Shown: positions 39,135-49,774, counted from the stretch's first letter. The stretch: 64,000 nucleotides of DNA from Gimesia aquarii (GCF_007748195.1 NZ_CP037920.1:4787800-4851799), one strand, 5' to 3'. Made by a program: numbers and translations. The notes: a model not told the origin generated them from the sequence alone.

Positions 39135-40792
39135 CCGATTTGTTTCTCTGCCCAGGGTACTAGTTTTTCACGAAAGATTTTTACATTATGCCGAATATCA
39201 ACGGGTAGAGAGCGATGGAATAAAACCGTTTCAATCGACTGCGTTAATGAATTGGCCTGCCCTAACGCCAACAGCTCCTGAGTAAGTTGTTCACGGTCTG
39301 GCTTGCTCTCAGGAAATTCTCCCTGCTCCGGCTCAACAATCATCACCGGTTTCTGATTTGGTTTCGCGCCGACTCCGACCAATGCACTACGATAAATCCG
39401 TGGGTGTTCATTAAAGATTGCTTCACAACGAATGGTAAACATGGCTCCTTGTGTGGTTTCAACGATATGAGCTTTCCGACCACAGAACCAGAGTTTTCCT
39501 GCTTCATCACGATAACCAACATCACCCATGCGATGCCAGAACTGTTCTCCATCTGGAATTTTTGCAAGCCGTGTTGCCTCTGGTCGCAGAAAGTATTCTC
39601 GCGTTGCCATCGGACCTTGTACTATGATTTCCCCAATTTCACCTGCAGGAAGCTCTGTAGCTTGCTCAATAGATTCAATCGGCTCATTGTGAATCTCAAT
39701 AATCTTAACCTGGACGCCCGGAAACGGAGCGCCCACACAGGTCCCCGCCCCTGACCGGGTCTGCTCTGAGGTTTCTTCAATCACTTCCCGTCCACAAATC
39801 GAAGCCACCGGCAATGATTCGGTTGCACCATACGGCGTATTGATATCCGTTTCTGAATTAGAAAAGGTCTGTCGCATGCGTTCAATTACATGCACCGGGA
39901 CCGGAGCCCCTGCTGACAAGATTCGTTTGAGTGAAGGTAGTTTTACTTGATGCTGTTCGCAATACCGGCCAATCCGATTCCACATGGCGGGAGATCCAAA
40001 GGCCTGTGTCACTCCTTGATCCTTTATTTGTGCAATGATCCTGACCGGATCTACAAGTGCCGGCTTGGTTGGGTTCATATCGGGAATCACCGTTGTCACT
40101 CCCATTGCCGAATTAAAGAGTGCAAATAATGGAAAGCCTGGTAAATCGACCTCACCAGGTTGAATCTGATAATAATCCCGCAAAAAATCAACCTGTGACC
40201 AGAACATACCGTGTTCGTATGCCACTCCTTTGGGAGGACCTGTGCTGCCACTCGTAAAAATAATCGCTGCAGGATCAGTCAGTGTTCGCTGGACCATTGG
40301 TAACGGCTTCCAGTCACCACCGAGTAACCAGCGGTAGTCAATGCCTGACGTCAACACCGGTTTTCCCACAGTCACATTCAAGTGTGCTTTCGGAAAAGAT
40401 CTTTTTTTGAATTTGCGAATCATTTGAGCCAGTGGGATTGCAACAAAGCCTTCCGGTTCTACTTCCGACAAACAACGAATAATATTTTTTCCCCCCATGC
40501 CCGGATCGATAAGAATGATCACAGCTCCTGCTTTAAACAAGGCAAACGTCAGCGCGATGAATTCCAGGCTGGGACGTACCATCAATGCCATTCGGGTTCC
40601 GGGTTTCACACCCAGTTGAATCAGGCCGCGCGCCAGGCGATCACTTTCCTGATCAAGTTGTTGAAATGTCAAACTACTGTAGGTATAGCGCCCCTGGTGA
40701 TCCTTTCCTGCAGGAAAGACAACCGCTTTCTGATAGGGATAAACTTGAGCTGACTGACGAAGCCGCTCAGCAATATTGCGTTGTTCAGACAT
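39131..40792 (-). CDS. oleC: OleC-like AMP-dependent ligase (beta-lactone synthetase family)
   Basis: 553 aa ANL-superfamily adenylating enzyme. P-loop-like [31 protein letters not shown] and the hinge region [22 protein letters not shown] are seen. The segment [17 protein letters not shown] matches OleC rather than ordinary acyl-CoA ligases. OleC converts the beta-hydroxy acid made by OleD into a beta-lactone. First gene of a two-gene operon with oleD; 40 bases separate it from fhcC upstream on the same strand, so the transcript may start further up. Confidence 0.8.
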   Translation of the reverse strand: MSEQRNIAERLRQSAQVYPYQKAVVFPAGKDHQGRYTYSSLTFQQLDQESDRLARGLIQLGVKPGTRMALMVRPSLEFIALTFALFKAGAVIILIDPGMGGKNIIRCLSEVEPEGFVAIPLAQMIRKFKKRSFPKAHLNVTVGKPVLTSGIDYRWLLGGDWKPLPMVQRTLTDPAAIIFTSGSTGPPKGVAYEHGMFWSQVDFLRDYYQIQPGEVDLPGFPLFALFNSAMGVTTVIPDMNPTKPALVDPVRIIAQIKDQGVTQAFGSPAMWNRIGRYCEQHQVKLPSLKRILSAGAPVPVHVIERMRQTFSNSETDINTPYGATESLPVASICGREVIEETSEQTRSGAGTCVGAPFPGVQVKIIEIHNEPIESIEQATELPAGEIGEIIVQGPMATREYFLRPEATRLAKIPDGEQFWHRMGDVGYRDEAGKLWFCGRKAHIVETTQGAMFTIRCEAIFNEHPRIYRSALVGVGAKPNQKPVMIVEPEQGEFPESKPDREQLTQELLALGQANSLTQSIETVLFHRSLPVDIRHNVKIFREKLVPWAEKQIG

Positions 40793-40832
40793 GAATCGAA
40801 GTAAAGCCGAATGTCAAAAGAGGTAACCTTTA

Positions 40833-41654
40833 TCACTGGCGGACTAGAATTTCGCCCTTGCCAAGTGCGAGAAAATCCCCACAGTATCGTCGATATTCAC
40901 GATCAAAACAATCTTCGGGAACGGGAAAACCGGAGGATCTCAATTGTCGTAAGAAAAAGAAGAGCCAGGTTGGGTGGTACACACATGAGAACTTAAAGGT
41001 CGGTAAGAATTCCGGTTCATTTGACTCACCGAATAACGCAATCGTGCCTCGACGCATACCAGCCCCTATACGTCTACCGATAGACCCAAACGAAAAAATA
41101 GAGCCGGCAATCATATCGAAACCAATCGCATCGCCCGAGGTACCCCCAATGGCGATTGTCCCTCTGCGCATACGGTGACCTGCTTCATGACCCACGTTAC
41201 CATGAATCAAAATCGTACCGCCATTCATTCCCCGTTTACTACCAGGATAGGCAGCCCCTACCAGATCACCGGCATTGCCTTTGATACACAGCGTCCCGCC
41301 TTTCATCTCAGTCGCAATCCAGTCAGAGACATTGCCCTCCACCAGAATCTCGCCACCAGACATTTCTGCTGCCAGGTGCATCCCGGCATTGCCTTCAACG
41401 CGAATTCGTCCTGCAACCAAACCTGCACCAATATGCTTTACTCGAGAACAATCGCCCGACCAGACAATGAGGTCTTCTTCCGCAGATGATTGTTGCACGT
41501 CAAAAAAGTCGTCAACTGTCAGTTTTCGATTACCATGTAACACGGGTAAGGCACGTACTTTATCAACCGGTTGCTGACTCACCGATTCATGATTGACGGA
41601 ATTCACTTCAAGAGGCACCTTGAGTGTTTGCTTGAGAGTCAGCGTAAGAGCCAT
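40833..41654 (-). CDS. fhcC: FhcC-like GXGXG protein (formyltransferase/hydrolase complex subunit C)
   Basis: 273 aa. The central region is a right-handed beta-helix of repeats of the type G-N-A/V-G-x(3)-G-x-x-M-x-G-G-x-I (for example GRIRVEGNAGMHLAAEMSGG and IAIGGTSGDAIGFDMIAGS), shared by formylmethanofuran dehydrogenase subunit C and glutamate synthase C-terminal domains. Planctomycetes carry methanopterin-linked C1-transfer genes, including fhcABCD, which makes FhcC the best reading. A TTG at 41675 would start flush with the upstream stop; the ATG at 41654 is preferred. The other fhc genes are not in the window. Confidence 0.75.
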   Translation of the reverse strand: MALTLTLKQTLKVPLEVNSVNHESVSQQPVDKVRALPVLHGNRKLTVDDFFDVQQSSAEEDLIVWSGDCSRVKHIGAGLVAGRIRVEGNAGMHLAAEMSGGEILVEGNVSDWIATEMKGGTLCIKGNAGDLVGAAYPGSKRGMNGGTILIHGNVGHEAGHRMRRGTIAIGGTSGDAIGFDMIAGSIFSFGSIGRRIGAGMRRGTIALFGESNEPEFLPTFKFSCVYHPTWLFFFLRQLRSSGFPVPEDCFDREYRRYCGDFLALGKGEILVRQ

Positions 41655-41675
41655 TCGGGAGACATTCTTTATCAA

Positions 41676-42464
41676 CTATGCGGTAGTTTTTCCCATATTG
41701 GCCAACCCTTCGATGAAACCACGTGCAGACAGATAATCATTGGGAAGCATGTTCCGAATCTGACCGCGAAGAATATTCTTCATGACTTGCGCTTCATCGC
41801 TAATTTGCTGAGACAGGGTCGAAGTCACACCTGTTGAGTTTCTTAAGGAAAACAATTCCTGAATTTTTTCACGAGATGCCTTGTATTCCTCACCCATCAA
41901 TGATTCAGGCCAGTTAATCTTGCCTGTCGCAGGATTGAATTGACTCGCGGTCAAAGTTGCTTTGTCCTGGGAAGCACTCGCATTCAGATAGGGGCTTAGA
42001 CCTGACTCACGCATTTTGCGATTTTTCTCAGCCTGTCGATCTAAAGCTGCCTGTCGTTGTTTGGCTCGTTCTTCATTGATCTGTGATTGCAACTGAATCG
42101 ATTCTCTCTGTGCCTTTTGTCGGGCAATGTAAGTCTCTGCTACTTTCTTCTGGTTGTCGATATATTTACTGCGTGCATCTTCATAATTGACCATGGCCTT
42201 GGAACGATCGACCTGTGCTTGTCCTTGTGCGCGAATTAAAGAAGACCCATCATTCCAACCACCATAATAGCCGCCGCCATAGTAACCACCACCATACCAA
42301 CGATTACCGTAAAACACGGAGGGGCTGTAGTATCCCCCATAATTGTAAATCGTTCTTCTCGGGAAGAAGGGACCAGCAGCCTGTAGCATTGAGTACCCTG
42401 CAGAAGACAAAAGGATTATTAAACATAATCCAGAGAGGGCCATTTTGCGTATCACTGTTCTCAT
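41676..42464 (-). CDS. Secreted protein with Gly/Tyr-rich N-terminus and coiled coil
   Basis: 262 aa, unrecognised. Signal peptide LCLIILLSSAGYSMLQA, then a low-complexity stretch of Gly and Tyr (about residues 43-72, with YYGGGYYGG), then a long charged helix rich in Gln, Arg, Glu and Ala (about 78-160), then a globular tail. Likely periplasmic or surface-associated. It precedes fhcC by 21 bases on the same strand, but no functional link is apparent. It is divergent from the HEAT-repeat gene. Confidence 0.7.
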   Translation of the reverse strand: MRTVIRKMALSGLCLIILLSSAGYSMLQAAGPFFPRRTIYNYGGYYSPSVFYGNRWYGGGYYGGGYYGGWNDGSSLIRAQGQAQVDRSKAMVNYEDARSKYIDNQKKVAETYIARQKAQRESIQLQSQINEERAKQRQAALDRQAEKNRKMRESGLSPYLNASASQDKATLTASQFNPATGKINWPESLMGEEYKASREKIQELFSLRNSTGVTSTLSQQISDEAQVMKNILRGQIRNMLPNDYLSARGFIEGLANMGKTTA

Positions 42465-42720
42465 CTCTCACCTCAAAGCATAAACTGATAACGGAACCTC
42501 ATCCCGCGGGAATTTTTCAATCCCTGCGAACAAGCTTATATGATTTCCTGATGAAACTGAGCAGAATTACTTGATTTTTGAACTCAGATCATGATATCTA
42601 TTATATTATAGTTTAATGTTCTCCTTTCTATTTCGCCAGTCTTTCTTGAGAAGGTAATGTGAATTCTTCACCTTTCGGAAAATCTGGCTTTTGCAACGAT
42701 GATTAGCAGGAACGATACTC

Positions 42721-44799
42721 ATGCGTCAGTTACTAACCGCAGGACTTCTTTTCGGAATTTGTTTGCTCGCTTCTGACTTTGCTATGGCGCAAACTCCTGA
42801 TATCAAATTGCTGATTACTGACTTAAATAGCGAGAATGAAGAGAAGCAAGCGTTAGCCGCTCATACGTTAGGAGAACTGGGGCCTATTTCCGAACCAGCA
42901 GTTCCGGCCTTAATTCGTGTAGTTAAAGGAGGCTCAGTGGCTTCTCGTAGTGAAGCCATCATCGCATTGGGAAAAATTGGTCCTGGTGCCGCCGCTGCGG
43001 TTCCTGAACTGACAAAAATCCTGCGTGGCCATTCGGTTATTCTGAAATTTAATACATTGCAAGCCTTAAGGCTCATTGGTCCCGCTTCAAAACCTGCAGC
43101 GAAACAAATTGCCACTCTCCTGGAAAGCAACAACTCTTACATCAAAGTAGCTGCAGCCTGGGCACTTTGGTCCATCGACCCAGATAATAAAGCAAATTTG
43201 GATCAAGTTATCAAAGTGCTATTGAGTAGTCTGGATATCCCCATTAACGAAGTTCGATCAGACGCTGCTGTAGCTCTGTCAGAAATTGGTGCCCCCGCTG
43301 TAAAACCGTTGCTGAATAAATTGAAATCAGAATACAAAGCCAATCATACAGATCAGTGCGAGCAAATCTGCGATGTGATTGCTCAGATGGGTGTACAAGG
43401 TGAAGCAGCGATTCCCACTCTTCTTAAAGCCTTGAAGTCAGAAGACACCGATCTCGTCTGGCGTTCAGCCCACGCTTTAGGTGCCATCAATGCGAAACCC
43501 AAAAAAGTTGTACCTGCTTTAATCACTTTGTTAAATAACACATCACCAGAGATACGCGCTCATGCTGCGCTTGCGCTGGGAGATTTTGGGGCAAAAGCGA
43601 AAGCGGCTGTTCCAGAATTAATCAAACTGCTTTCTGACTCTGATCTGAATGTCAAACTTGATGCGGCTGCGGCATTGGGAGAAATCGGTCCAGATGCTTC
43701 TGCCGCCGTCCCAGAACTTTCCAAAGCGATGCAGGCAGGACCGACAGCTCTGACACTGAATAGTGCCTCTGCATTGGCGGCCATCGGTGAAGCCTCTGTA
43801 CCAACCTTAAAAAAACTACTTGACGATAATTCTCCTTTGAAACTTCTGGCTGCTCATGTTCTGGGCGAAATTGGAGGCTCCTCCGAATCAGCCATTCCGG
43901 CACTGCTCAAATTGATTGACTCACCAGATGCGAATCTTCGTGAAACAGCGATTATCAGTCTCGGAGACATTGGTCCGGCTGCGATCAAAGCAGAACCACA
44001 GCTTCTAAAAATCATGGAGACTGGAACTGGCAAAACCAGAAACACGGCCGTTTATGCACTCTCAAAAATTGGAAGTAAAAAAGCATTACCACTTTTCAAG
44101 AAATATGCTGCTGCTTCAGATGAAGATGAAAGATTTCGGCTCGTTTGCTCATGGGCACTGGTTAGAGCCAATCCAACTGATCCTGAAACAGTGAAAGCGG
44201 CATTACCAGGATTGATTAAAGTTCTCGCCGATGAGAACCCTGTCGTGCGTAGAGAAGCAGCCAATGCGATCTCGTTGAGTGGTCCTCTCGCAGAGTCCGC
44301 CACACCGAGTCTGAGTCAGGCACTTAAGAAAGAACAGGACCAGCGAGTCGTCGCTGAATTGATTACTGCTTTAGCAGAAATTGGTCCACCAGCCGCTTCC
44401 GCCATTCCCTTGATCACTCCTTACCTTGACTCTCGTGATCCGATTTTACGAGTCGTTGCTACTTATGCGATGGCTCGATTTGGTAAATCGGCGAAATCAG
44501 TAGTCCCTATTATGGAAAAAGAACTCGCAAAGCATGACGAAGAGGAAAACGCCGTTACACTCTGGGCATTAACAAAAATTGATCCCAGCCCTACCAGAGC
44601 CAAAGCTGCCGCCCCGATTCTGACAAAACTCGTCACGGAACACCCTGATCCCAACGCGCGCCTGGAAGCGGCAATCAGTCTGGGAGAATTTGGAATCAAT
44701 ACCCCCAAAATCAAAGCGGCTCTGGAAACCGCAAGCAAAGATCAGGATCCTCAAGTGAAAAAAGCGGCTGAAGCTGCACTCAAAAAACTGAGTAGTTAG
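42721..44799 (+). CDS. Secreted HEAT-repeat protein
   Basis: 692 aa with a signal peptide (LLFGICLLASDFAMA) followed by about 16 HEAT/PBS-lyase-type repeats of about 37-40 residues. Each has the pattern (A/V)xxALGEIGPxAxxAVPxLxxLL, for example AAALGEIGPDASAAVPELS. The whole protein is an alpha-solenoid, so it should be a binding scaffold in the periplasm, not an enzyme. The partner is unknown. It is unlinked to phycobilisome or tRNA genes; the lyase resemblance is only structural. Confidence 0.85.
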   Translation: MRQLLTAGLLFGICLLASDFAMAQTPDIKLLITDLNSENEEKQALAAHTLGELGPISEPAVPALIRVVKGGSVASRSEAIIALGKIGPGAAAAVPELTKILRGHSVILKFNTLQALRLIGPASKPAAKQIATLLESNNSYIKVAAAWALWSIDPDNKANLDQVIKVLLSSLDIPINEVRSDAAVALSEIGAPAVKPLLNKLKSEYKANHTDQCEQICDVIAQMGVQGEAAIPTLLKALKSEDTDLVWRSAHALGAINAKPKKVVPALITLLNNTSPEIRAHAALALGDFGAKAKAAVPELIKLLSDSDLNVKLDAAAALGEIGPDASAAVPELSKAMQAGPTALTLNSASALAAIGEASVPTLKKLLDDNSPLKLLAAHVLGEIGGSSESAIPALLKLIDSPDANLRETAIISLGDIGPAAIKAEPQLLKIMETGTGKTRNTAVYALSKIGSKKALPLFKKYAAASDEDERFRLVCSWALVRANPTDPETVKAALPGLIKVLADENPVVRREAANAISLSGPLAESATPSLSQALKKEQDQRVVAELITALAEIGPPAASAIPLITPYLDSRDPILRVVATYAMARFGKSAKSVVPIMEKELAKHDEEENAVTLWALTKIDPSPTRAKAAAPILTKLVTEHPDPNARLEAAISLGEFGINTPKIKAALETASKDQDPQVKKAAEAALKKLSS

Positions 44800-44860
44800 T
44801 TTTTCCAGCACAAACATGTTGATTTTTTTCAACCAAAATCAGTTTGTGTTGCAGAAAAAC
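44799..44860 (+). other. Long imperfect hairpin at the 3' end of the HEAT gene
   Basis: GTTTTTC-CAGCACAAAC (from the stop codon at 44799) pairs with GTTTGTGTTG-CA-GAAAAAC ending at 44860, giving 17 bp with a 2-base bulge. The loop holds a second small hairpin GTTGA-TTTTTT-TCAAC. It probably protects the mRNA end or helps terminate it. The rest of the 331-base gap to 45131 shows no gene. Confidence 0.5.
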
Positions 44861-45130
44861 AACAAAGCGACGTAATGCAGGCGTCTGGTTGGAAGGGTTA
44901 TCCGAAATAGAATTGTTGCATTCAATCGAGTTCTGTTTTTCTTCCTCAAATTCTGAACTGATATCCTTACAATCCCGTTGTTCTGATCTAAAGTGCCCTG
45001 TTCCAGTCAGAAATGTAGACTGTTCGTTTACTTTAGCTTTGATGTGGTATGTTTCTTGCGGCCCATTTGATTAAGGCAATCGTTTTACTGATTTAATTCT
45101 CTTCCCATTTTTGTCATAACCGGAGGTTCT

Positions 45131-46399
45131 ATGATCACAGTTGCTGAAATCAACGACATCGATCAACTAGATAATTTTCGGCTGGCATGGCACGCCCTGC
45201 TGGGAAAGACGAAAGGTGCGACGTTTGCGCATTCTCCGGAATGGCTGGAGCATTACTGGGAACACTTCGGACAAGGACTCAAGCTAAGGGTCTTGCTAAT
45301 CACATTAGGCAACAAGGTCATCGGCATTGTACCTCTGGTTGTAAAACCAGTCACAACCAAATTAGGTACGATACGTGTGCTGACTTATCCGCTGGATGGC
45401 TGGGGGGCATACTATGGACAGATTGGTTCCAATCCCGCTGCTACAATGGTCACTGCAATACGACATATCCACGGCTCCAAGCGAGATTGGGATCTCATCG
45501 ACTTGCGCTATATCGACCAGGATGGCCATGATCACAAACGTACTGCCAATGCCTTAAGATCTGTTGGATTTCAGGGAAGTGAAGCCATCTGGAAACAGCT
45601 TCCACTTGTAAACACACAAGAGACAAATTGGACTTCTTATCTCGCCAGTCGATCATCAGAAACCCAGCACATCATTAAATCAGCGGAACAAGTCATTTCG
45701 GCAAAAGGCCATGTTGCCTTTTATCGATCACAAATGGAAGACCCGACAGCTCCCGGCTGGAATCCACGCTGGGATCTCTGGGCACATTTTGAACAAATGG
45801 ATTTTCGTTTTGGTAACCAGACGACAATCGCCGGTGGTGATTTTTCCAATCAACGAAAACTAGCGTTCTTACGAGAAATTCACGGACCTGCGGTTCGAGC
45901 AGGAAGAGCGCGAATTGATGCATTGTTTATTAAAAACTCTCTGGTTGCTTGCGCCTATGGACTACAACATGCAGCAGGAACAGACTATTTGGCGCTCGGT
46001 CGGCAGGAAGATGCTCCCCGCGAGTCTGTGACGTATTTAATAACACGAATGATTCAAGAATCGATACATGAGCAAGAACATTCTCTGAATCTGGCGTTAC
46101 TTGGTACAGAACTAGCGGGAATATGGAAGAATGAGGAGAGGAAAAGCTACCGCTGTTCCCACTTCCCCATCATGGTCCCCCGTTCGCAATTGTTTCGTAT
46201 TAACCGTTGGATCTCTCAACCAGCGCAAAAACAAAAGTCATCTCAAGCTACTACTACTAGGAAACCGGCATTGAATGTGAAAAACGAAACAGATCAGGAT
46301 GCCACAATTGAGATTACGAGTGACGCTCCACAAGACTGGTTATCAGAGAACAATAAGCACTCAAAAGGAAATCGCCCCGGTTTTCGAATTGTAGGTTAA
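45131..46399 (+). CDS. CelD/BcsL-type GNAT acetyltransferase
   Basis: 422 aa with the GNAT_acetyltransf_6 layout: FRLAWHALLGKTKGATFAHSPEWLEHYW at the N-terminus and a central acetyl-CoA domain around FFREI-like FLREIHGPAVRAGRARIDALF with VACAYGLQHAAGTDYLALG. The last 90 residues are a low-complexity tail rich in Gln, Ser and Thr. CelD-like enzymes acetylate or aminoacylate polysaccharide or sugar intermediates in the cytoplasm; the actual substrate is unknown. The gene is alone on the plus strand and converges on the phosphatase gene. Confidence 0.75.
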   Translation: MITVAEINDIDQLDNFRLAWHALLGKTKGATFAHSPEWLEHYWEHFGQGLKLRVLLITLGNKVIGIVPLVVKPVTTKLGTIRVLTYPLDGWGAYYGQIGSNPAATMVTAIRHIHGSKRDWDLIDLRYIDQDGHDHKRTANALRSVGFQGSEAIWKQLPLVNTQETNWTSYLASRSSETQHIIKSAEQVISAKGHVAFYRSQMEDPTAPGWNPRWDLWAHFEQMDFRFGNQTTIAGGDFSNQRKLAFLREIHGPAVRAGRARIDALFIKNSLVACAYGLQHAAGTDYLALGRQEDAPRESVTYLITRMIQESIHEQEHSLNLALLGTELAGIWKNEERKSYRCSHFPIMVPRSQLFRINRWISQPAQKQKSSQATTTRKPALNVKNETDQDATIEITSDAPQDWLSENNKHSKGNRPGFRIVG

Positions 46400-46428
46400 A
46401 ATGTCTCCATGAACGATGCGAATAGAAA

Positions 46429-47991
46429 TCATTCGAGATCGCGTGCAAATTTAATGACCATTAAAGTGCGGTCATCTCCATCATTTCCGCCTTCCAGGTG
46501 TTTCTGTAATTTGGACCAGATCCCCTGCATCACTTCTTCAGCCGTATCTGCGGTATGATTTTCCAGGACTTTCATGATTCCATCTGAGCGAAACATTTTT
46601 CGTTCGCTGCTCATTGCTTCACTGATTCCATCACTGAAGCCAACAATGATATCGTTCGTGCAAATGGGAATGACAGAATAATCATAATCGGTGGTGTCAG
46701 TCACTCCCAGTAACATCCCATGCGATGTCAAACTGGTAATTTTTCCCTTGTGGACCCAAAACGGTGCGGGGTGCCCGGCATTGGTATAGGTGAATGTCCG
46801 ATTCTGTGTGTCAATCACACCATAAATCATACTCATAAACTGATGCGGCAATGATGTATGGTATAAGGCATTATTAATGCGACTGATCACAAACCGGGTA
46901 TCTTTCGCCTGTTCAATCGGACCTTCTGTTAACGTTCGTAAGGCCCCTCTGACAGAGGCCATGACAACTGCAGCGGGAATACTGTCACCCGAGGCATCAC
47001 CAAGGGCAAAACAGGTCACATGGGGAGACAGTGTGATAAATTCGCATAAATCACCGCCTACTTCATGGTGGCTGATTGTGTGGACCGCCGCTTGGAACTC
47101 ACGATTTTGTGAAGGATCTCGAACCAGCTCAGCAGGAAACGATTCCGAGATCACCTTCAGTTCTTTTTTCAAGCGAAGTTGATTCTGGCTTTCTTTGATC
47201 AAGACTGCTCTCTCAAGAATGGTCCCCACCTGAGCACCAATCGATTTTAACACGTGAATATCCCGGTCATTCAATCGACGGGCTCGACGATCAAAGGCCC
47301 ACAGTGTTCCAAACGGACCGGAATCAGACTGAACTGAAACACAAACTCCAGTCAGACAACCTTCCGGTAACCAGTGAGTCAACTGTGGGGTTTCCTGACT
47401 GTTGATAACAATCCCTTCTTTGGAGAACGCTTCCAGATCAGGGGGCGACTCGGACAGGATTCTTTGATGAAAAGGAATTTCAAAAGGAGTCAGGTTGTAC
47501 TGGACTCGCAGTGATAGCTGGTTCGATTCAGAGTTCAACAGAAAGAAGCCGGCAGAACGCAGTCCCGTCAGTTGTAAAGCAGCTTCCAACAATTTTTGCA
47601 GAGCATCCTGTAAGCCACTTTGTTTACTTGATGAGAGCCCCACATCCATGAGCGTAGAAACTTCTTTGTTCTTCAGCTCCAAAGACGTATTCAGGGTTTC
47701 AATCCTTGAAATTAATCCTGCTACCAACTCTGCAAATTTGATGGCTGTTACAAACAAACGATCTTGGTCTGCCTCTTCCGGTAGTGTCAGGTAAAGATAG
47801 CCCAAACAACAATTACCATCTTCTATCGACTCATACCAACAGTATTTCTCAACCTCTGAGAGTTCGGCTTCCTGTGATTTTTGTTCTCCTGGTTTGGCAG
47901 ACATAAATCGTAGCGTCCAACCAGTGATTTCTGTAAATTGATCACAGATCGTGTGAATCCATTCCAGAGGTGGGGTGATTGTCTGTTCCAT
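46429..47991 (-). CDS. GAF-domain protein with SpoIIE/RsbU-type PP2C phosphatase
   Basis: 520 aa, cytoplasmic. A GAF sensory domain spans about residues 120-270 (STLMDVGLSSSKQSGLQDAL through IGAQVGTILERAVLI). A helical linker follows, then a C-terminal PP2C/SpoIIE domain from about 300, with EVGGDLCEFI (the first metal-binding Asp), FALGDASGDSIPAAVVMA and IVGFSDGISEAM. RsbU-like phosphatases dephosphorylate anti-sigma antagonist proteins in partner-switching stress circuits. No STAS or anti-sigma kinase gene is adjacent, so its partner is encoded elsewhere. Confidence 0.88.
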   Translation of the reverse strand: MEQTITPPLEWIHTICDQFTEITGWTLRFMSAKPGEQKSQEAELSEVEKYCWYESIEDGNCCLGYLYLTLPEEADQDRLFVTAIKFAELVAGLISRIETLNTSLELKNKEVSTLMDVGLSSSKQSGLQDALQKLLEAALQLTGLRSAGFFLLNSESNQLSLRVQYNLTPFEIPFHQRILSESPPDLEAFSKEGIVINSQETPQLTHWLPEGCLTGVCVSVQSDSGPFGTLWAFDRRARRLNDRDIHVLKSIGAQVGTILERAVLIKESQNQLRLKKELKVISESFPAELVRDPSQNREFQAAVHTISHHEVGGDLCEFITLSPHVTCFALGDASGDSIPAAVVMASVRGALRTLTEGPIEQAKDTRFVISRINNALYHTSLPHQFMSMIYGVIDTQNRTFTYTNAGHPAPFWVHKGKITSLTSHGMLLGVTDTTDYDYSVIPICTNDIIVGFSDGISEAMSSERKMFRSDGIMKVLENHTADTAEEVMQGIWSKLQKHLEGGNDGDDRTLMVIKFARDLE

Positions 47992-48175
47992 TTCACCTGA
48001 TCCAGGAGATGCCGAGGAAGAAAATTCAATATCCGGGAGCGCAAATCTCCCTTTTCTTCTATCGACAGGCAGGAACAGGCAAAATACTCAGAGGTCTGGT
48101 TATGAGGATTGAAACAGTTGTACCACAAGAATTACAAAGCAATATCCAATTCTGGCAGCTTCAGGTTAATTTTTC

Positions 48176-49774
48176 TCAGGCACTGTTTGAGGAAGCAGCT
48201 GGTCCGCGATAACGTTCAATGATCGCACATCCACAGGAATCACTCCAGACATTGACCGATGTGCGGCACATATCCAGTACCCGATCGACGGCAATAATCA
48301 CTCCCTGTGCTTCGAGTGGCAAGCCTACTGCTTGTAACACAATCGCCATCATCACCAATCCGGCATGCGGGATACCTGCGGCGCCGATACTGGCTAGTAA
48401 CGCCGTAACAGCGACCAAAATCTGGTCTGGCAGTGGCATGACCACGCCTGTATAAGCTTGTGCAATAAACAACACCGCGACAGCTTCATACAACGCGGTC
48501 CCGTCCATATTGATTGTCGCTCCTAAAGGAAGCACGAACGAACTGACCTCATTGGAAACCTTTGCATTTTCTTCTACACAGGTCATCGTTAGAGGTAATG
48601 TTCCATTCGAAGAAGCAGTCGAGAACGCCGTCATCAAGGCGGGACTCATCGCATGCGCAAATTTTACTGGAGAACGACCTGCGACAAATTTCAAGAGACA
48701 AGGTAAAATGACCACTGCATGAATCAGCAAGGCAAGAGAAACAGTAATCATATACCAGCCGAGTGTCTTAAAGATTTCAATTCCCTGTGAAGAGACAGCG
48801 TAGATCATAAATGCCGTCACACCAATAGGAGCCAGGCTGATCACAAACATCGTCATTCGCATCATGACTTCAAAACCAGCTTGAAAGAAATCTGTGAGCA
48901 CTTTGGCATGTTTACCACCGACCAGAATAATAAATATTCCCGCCAACATGCTGAAAGAAATAATCGAAAGGAACTCCCCTGCCCCCAAGGAGTGAATAAT
49001 GTTTGTCGGAATGAGCCGATCGATCATATCCAGAAAAATGGAGCCTACTGATTCCCGTCCAGAAGAGAGAACTCCGCTGCCTCCCGGCAGTTCAGCACCA
49101 ATTCCAGGTCGAATCAGGTTCACAACTAAAATTCCGGTACTGATCGCCAGCAGACTGGTAAACAGGTAATACAAGAGGGTCTTGGAAAACATGGCTCCAA
49201 ATCGAGTCGCGTTTCCCAGGCTTGCAATACCCGTAATTAATGAAGTGACAATTAAAGGGATCGTCACCATCTTTAACAACCGCAAAAATAAGTCACCCAG
49301 CCATTTAGAAATCGCCATCACTTTTTGTGAGAGGCCGGTACCAAACAAAAAATAATCAGTTTCCCATTGGGGATATTTTTTGACAAGCTCCTCACCACTA
49401 GACGCAGAGTAAGAAGTTACAACCATCTTCTCATCGATAGACCTAGTGTAAGTCAACGTCACTTTTTTTACGGAATCGACGATATGTATCGACCTTTGAT
49501 TCACCTCCACAGTTACCGGCTTTTCGAGTTCCCCCATGGCAAATAATTTGGCCAATTCGGGATAATTCGCGACGAGTTCTTTGCGATCCTTAAATTGGTA
49601 GTCTTTCTGTTGATCGCCTGCATACTTTTCAATCACCCGATAGCCTGTCTCTGATCGGCTGACAGTCAGTGAAAGATCAGCAAGCGTAATCTCACCTGGA
49701 TTGAAGAGAAAACCGAGAAAGGTCCCCACGATCAGAGCAATCAAAATTTGATAATGCAGCGGAATTTTCTTCAT
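48176..49774 (-). CDS. Dicarboxylate/amino acid:cation symporter (DAACS, GltP family)
   Basis: 532 aa sodium- or proton-coupled transporter for glutamate, aspartate or C4-dicarboxylates. The HP1 region has STASSNGTLPLTM (serine-rich motif) and TM7 has PLGATINMDGTALYEAV (NMDGT motif). The first helix (YQILIALIVGTFLGFLF) is followed by an unusual hydrophilic insert of about 110 residues (about 30-140) before TM2, which is missing in typical 410-440 aa members. Monocistronic. Substrate not determinable. Confidence 0.87.
   Translation of the reverse strand: MKKIPLHYQILIALIVGTFLGFLFNPGEITLADLSLTVSRSETGYRVIEKYAGDQQKDYQFKDRKELVANYPELAKLFAMGELEKPVTVEVNQRSIHIVDSVKKVTLTYTRSIDEKMVVTSYSASSGEELVKKYPQWETDYFLFGTGLSQKVMAISKWLGDLFLRLLKMVTIPLIVTSLITGIASLGNATRFGAMFSKTLLYYLFTSLLAISTGILVVNLIRPGIGAELPGGSGVLSSGRESVGSIFLDMIDRLIPTNIIHSLGAGEFLSIISFSMLAGIFIILVGGKHAKVLTDFFQAGFEVMMRMTMFVISLAPIGVTAFMIYAVSSQGIEIFKTLGWYMITVSLALLIHAVVILPCLLKFVAGRSPVKFAHAMSPALMTAFSTASSNGTLPLTMTCVEENAKVSNEVSSFVLPLGATINMDGTALYEAVAVLFIAQAYTGVVMPLPDQILVAVTALLASIGAAGIPHAGLVMMAIVLQAVGLPLEAQGVIIAVDRVLDMCRTSVNVWSDSCGCAIIERYRGPAASSNSA

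Noticed and set aside
44844-45074. Open frame after the HEAT gene
   Set aside because: It begins inside the 3' hairpin and has no ribosome binding site.
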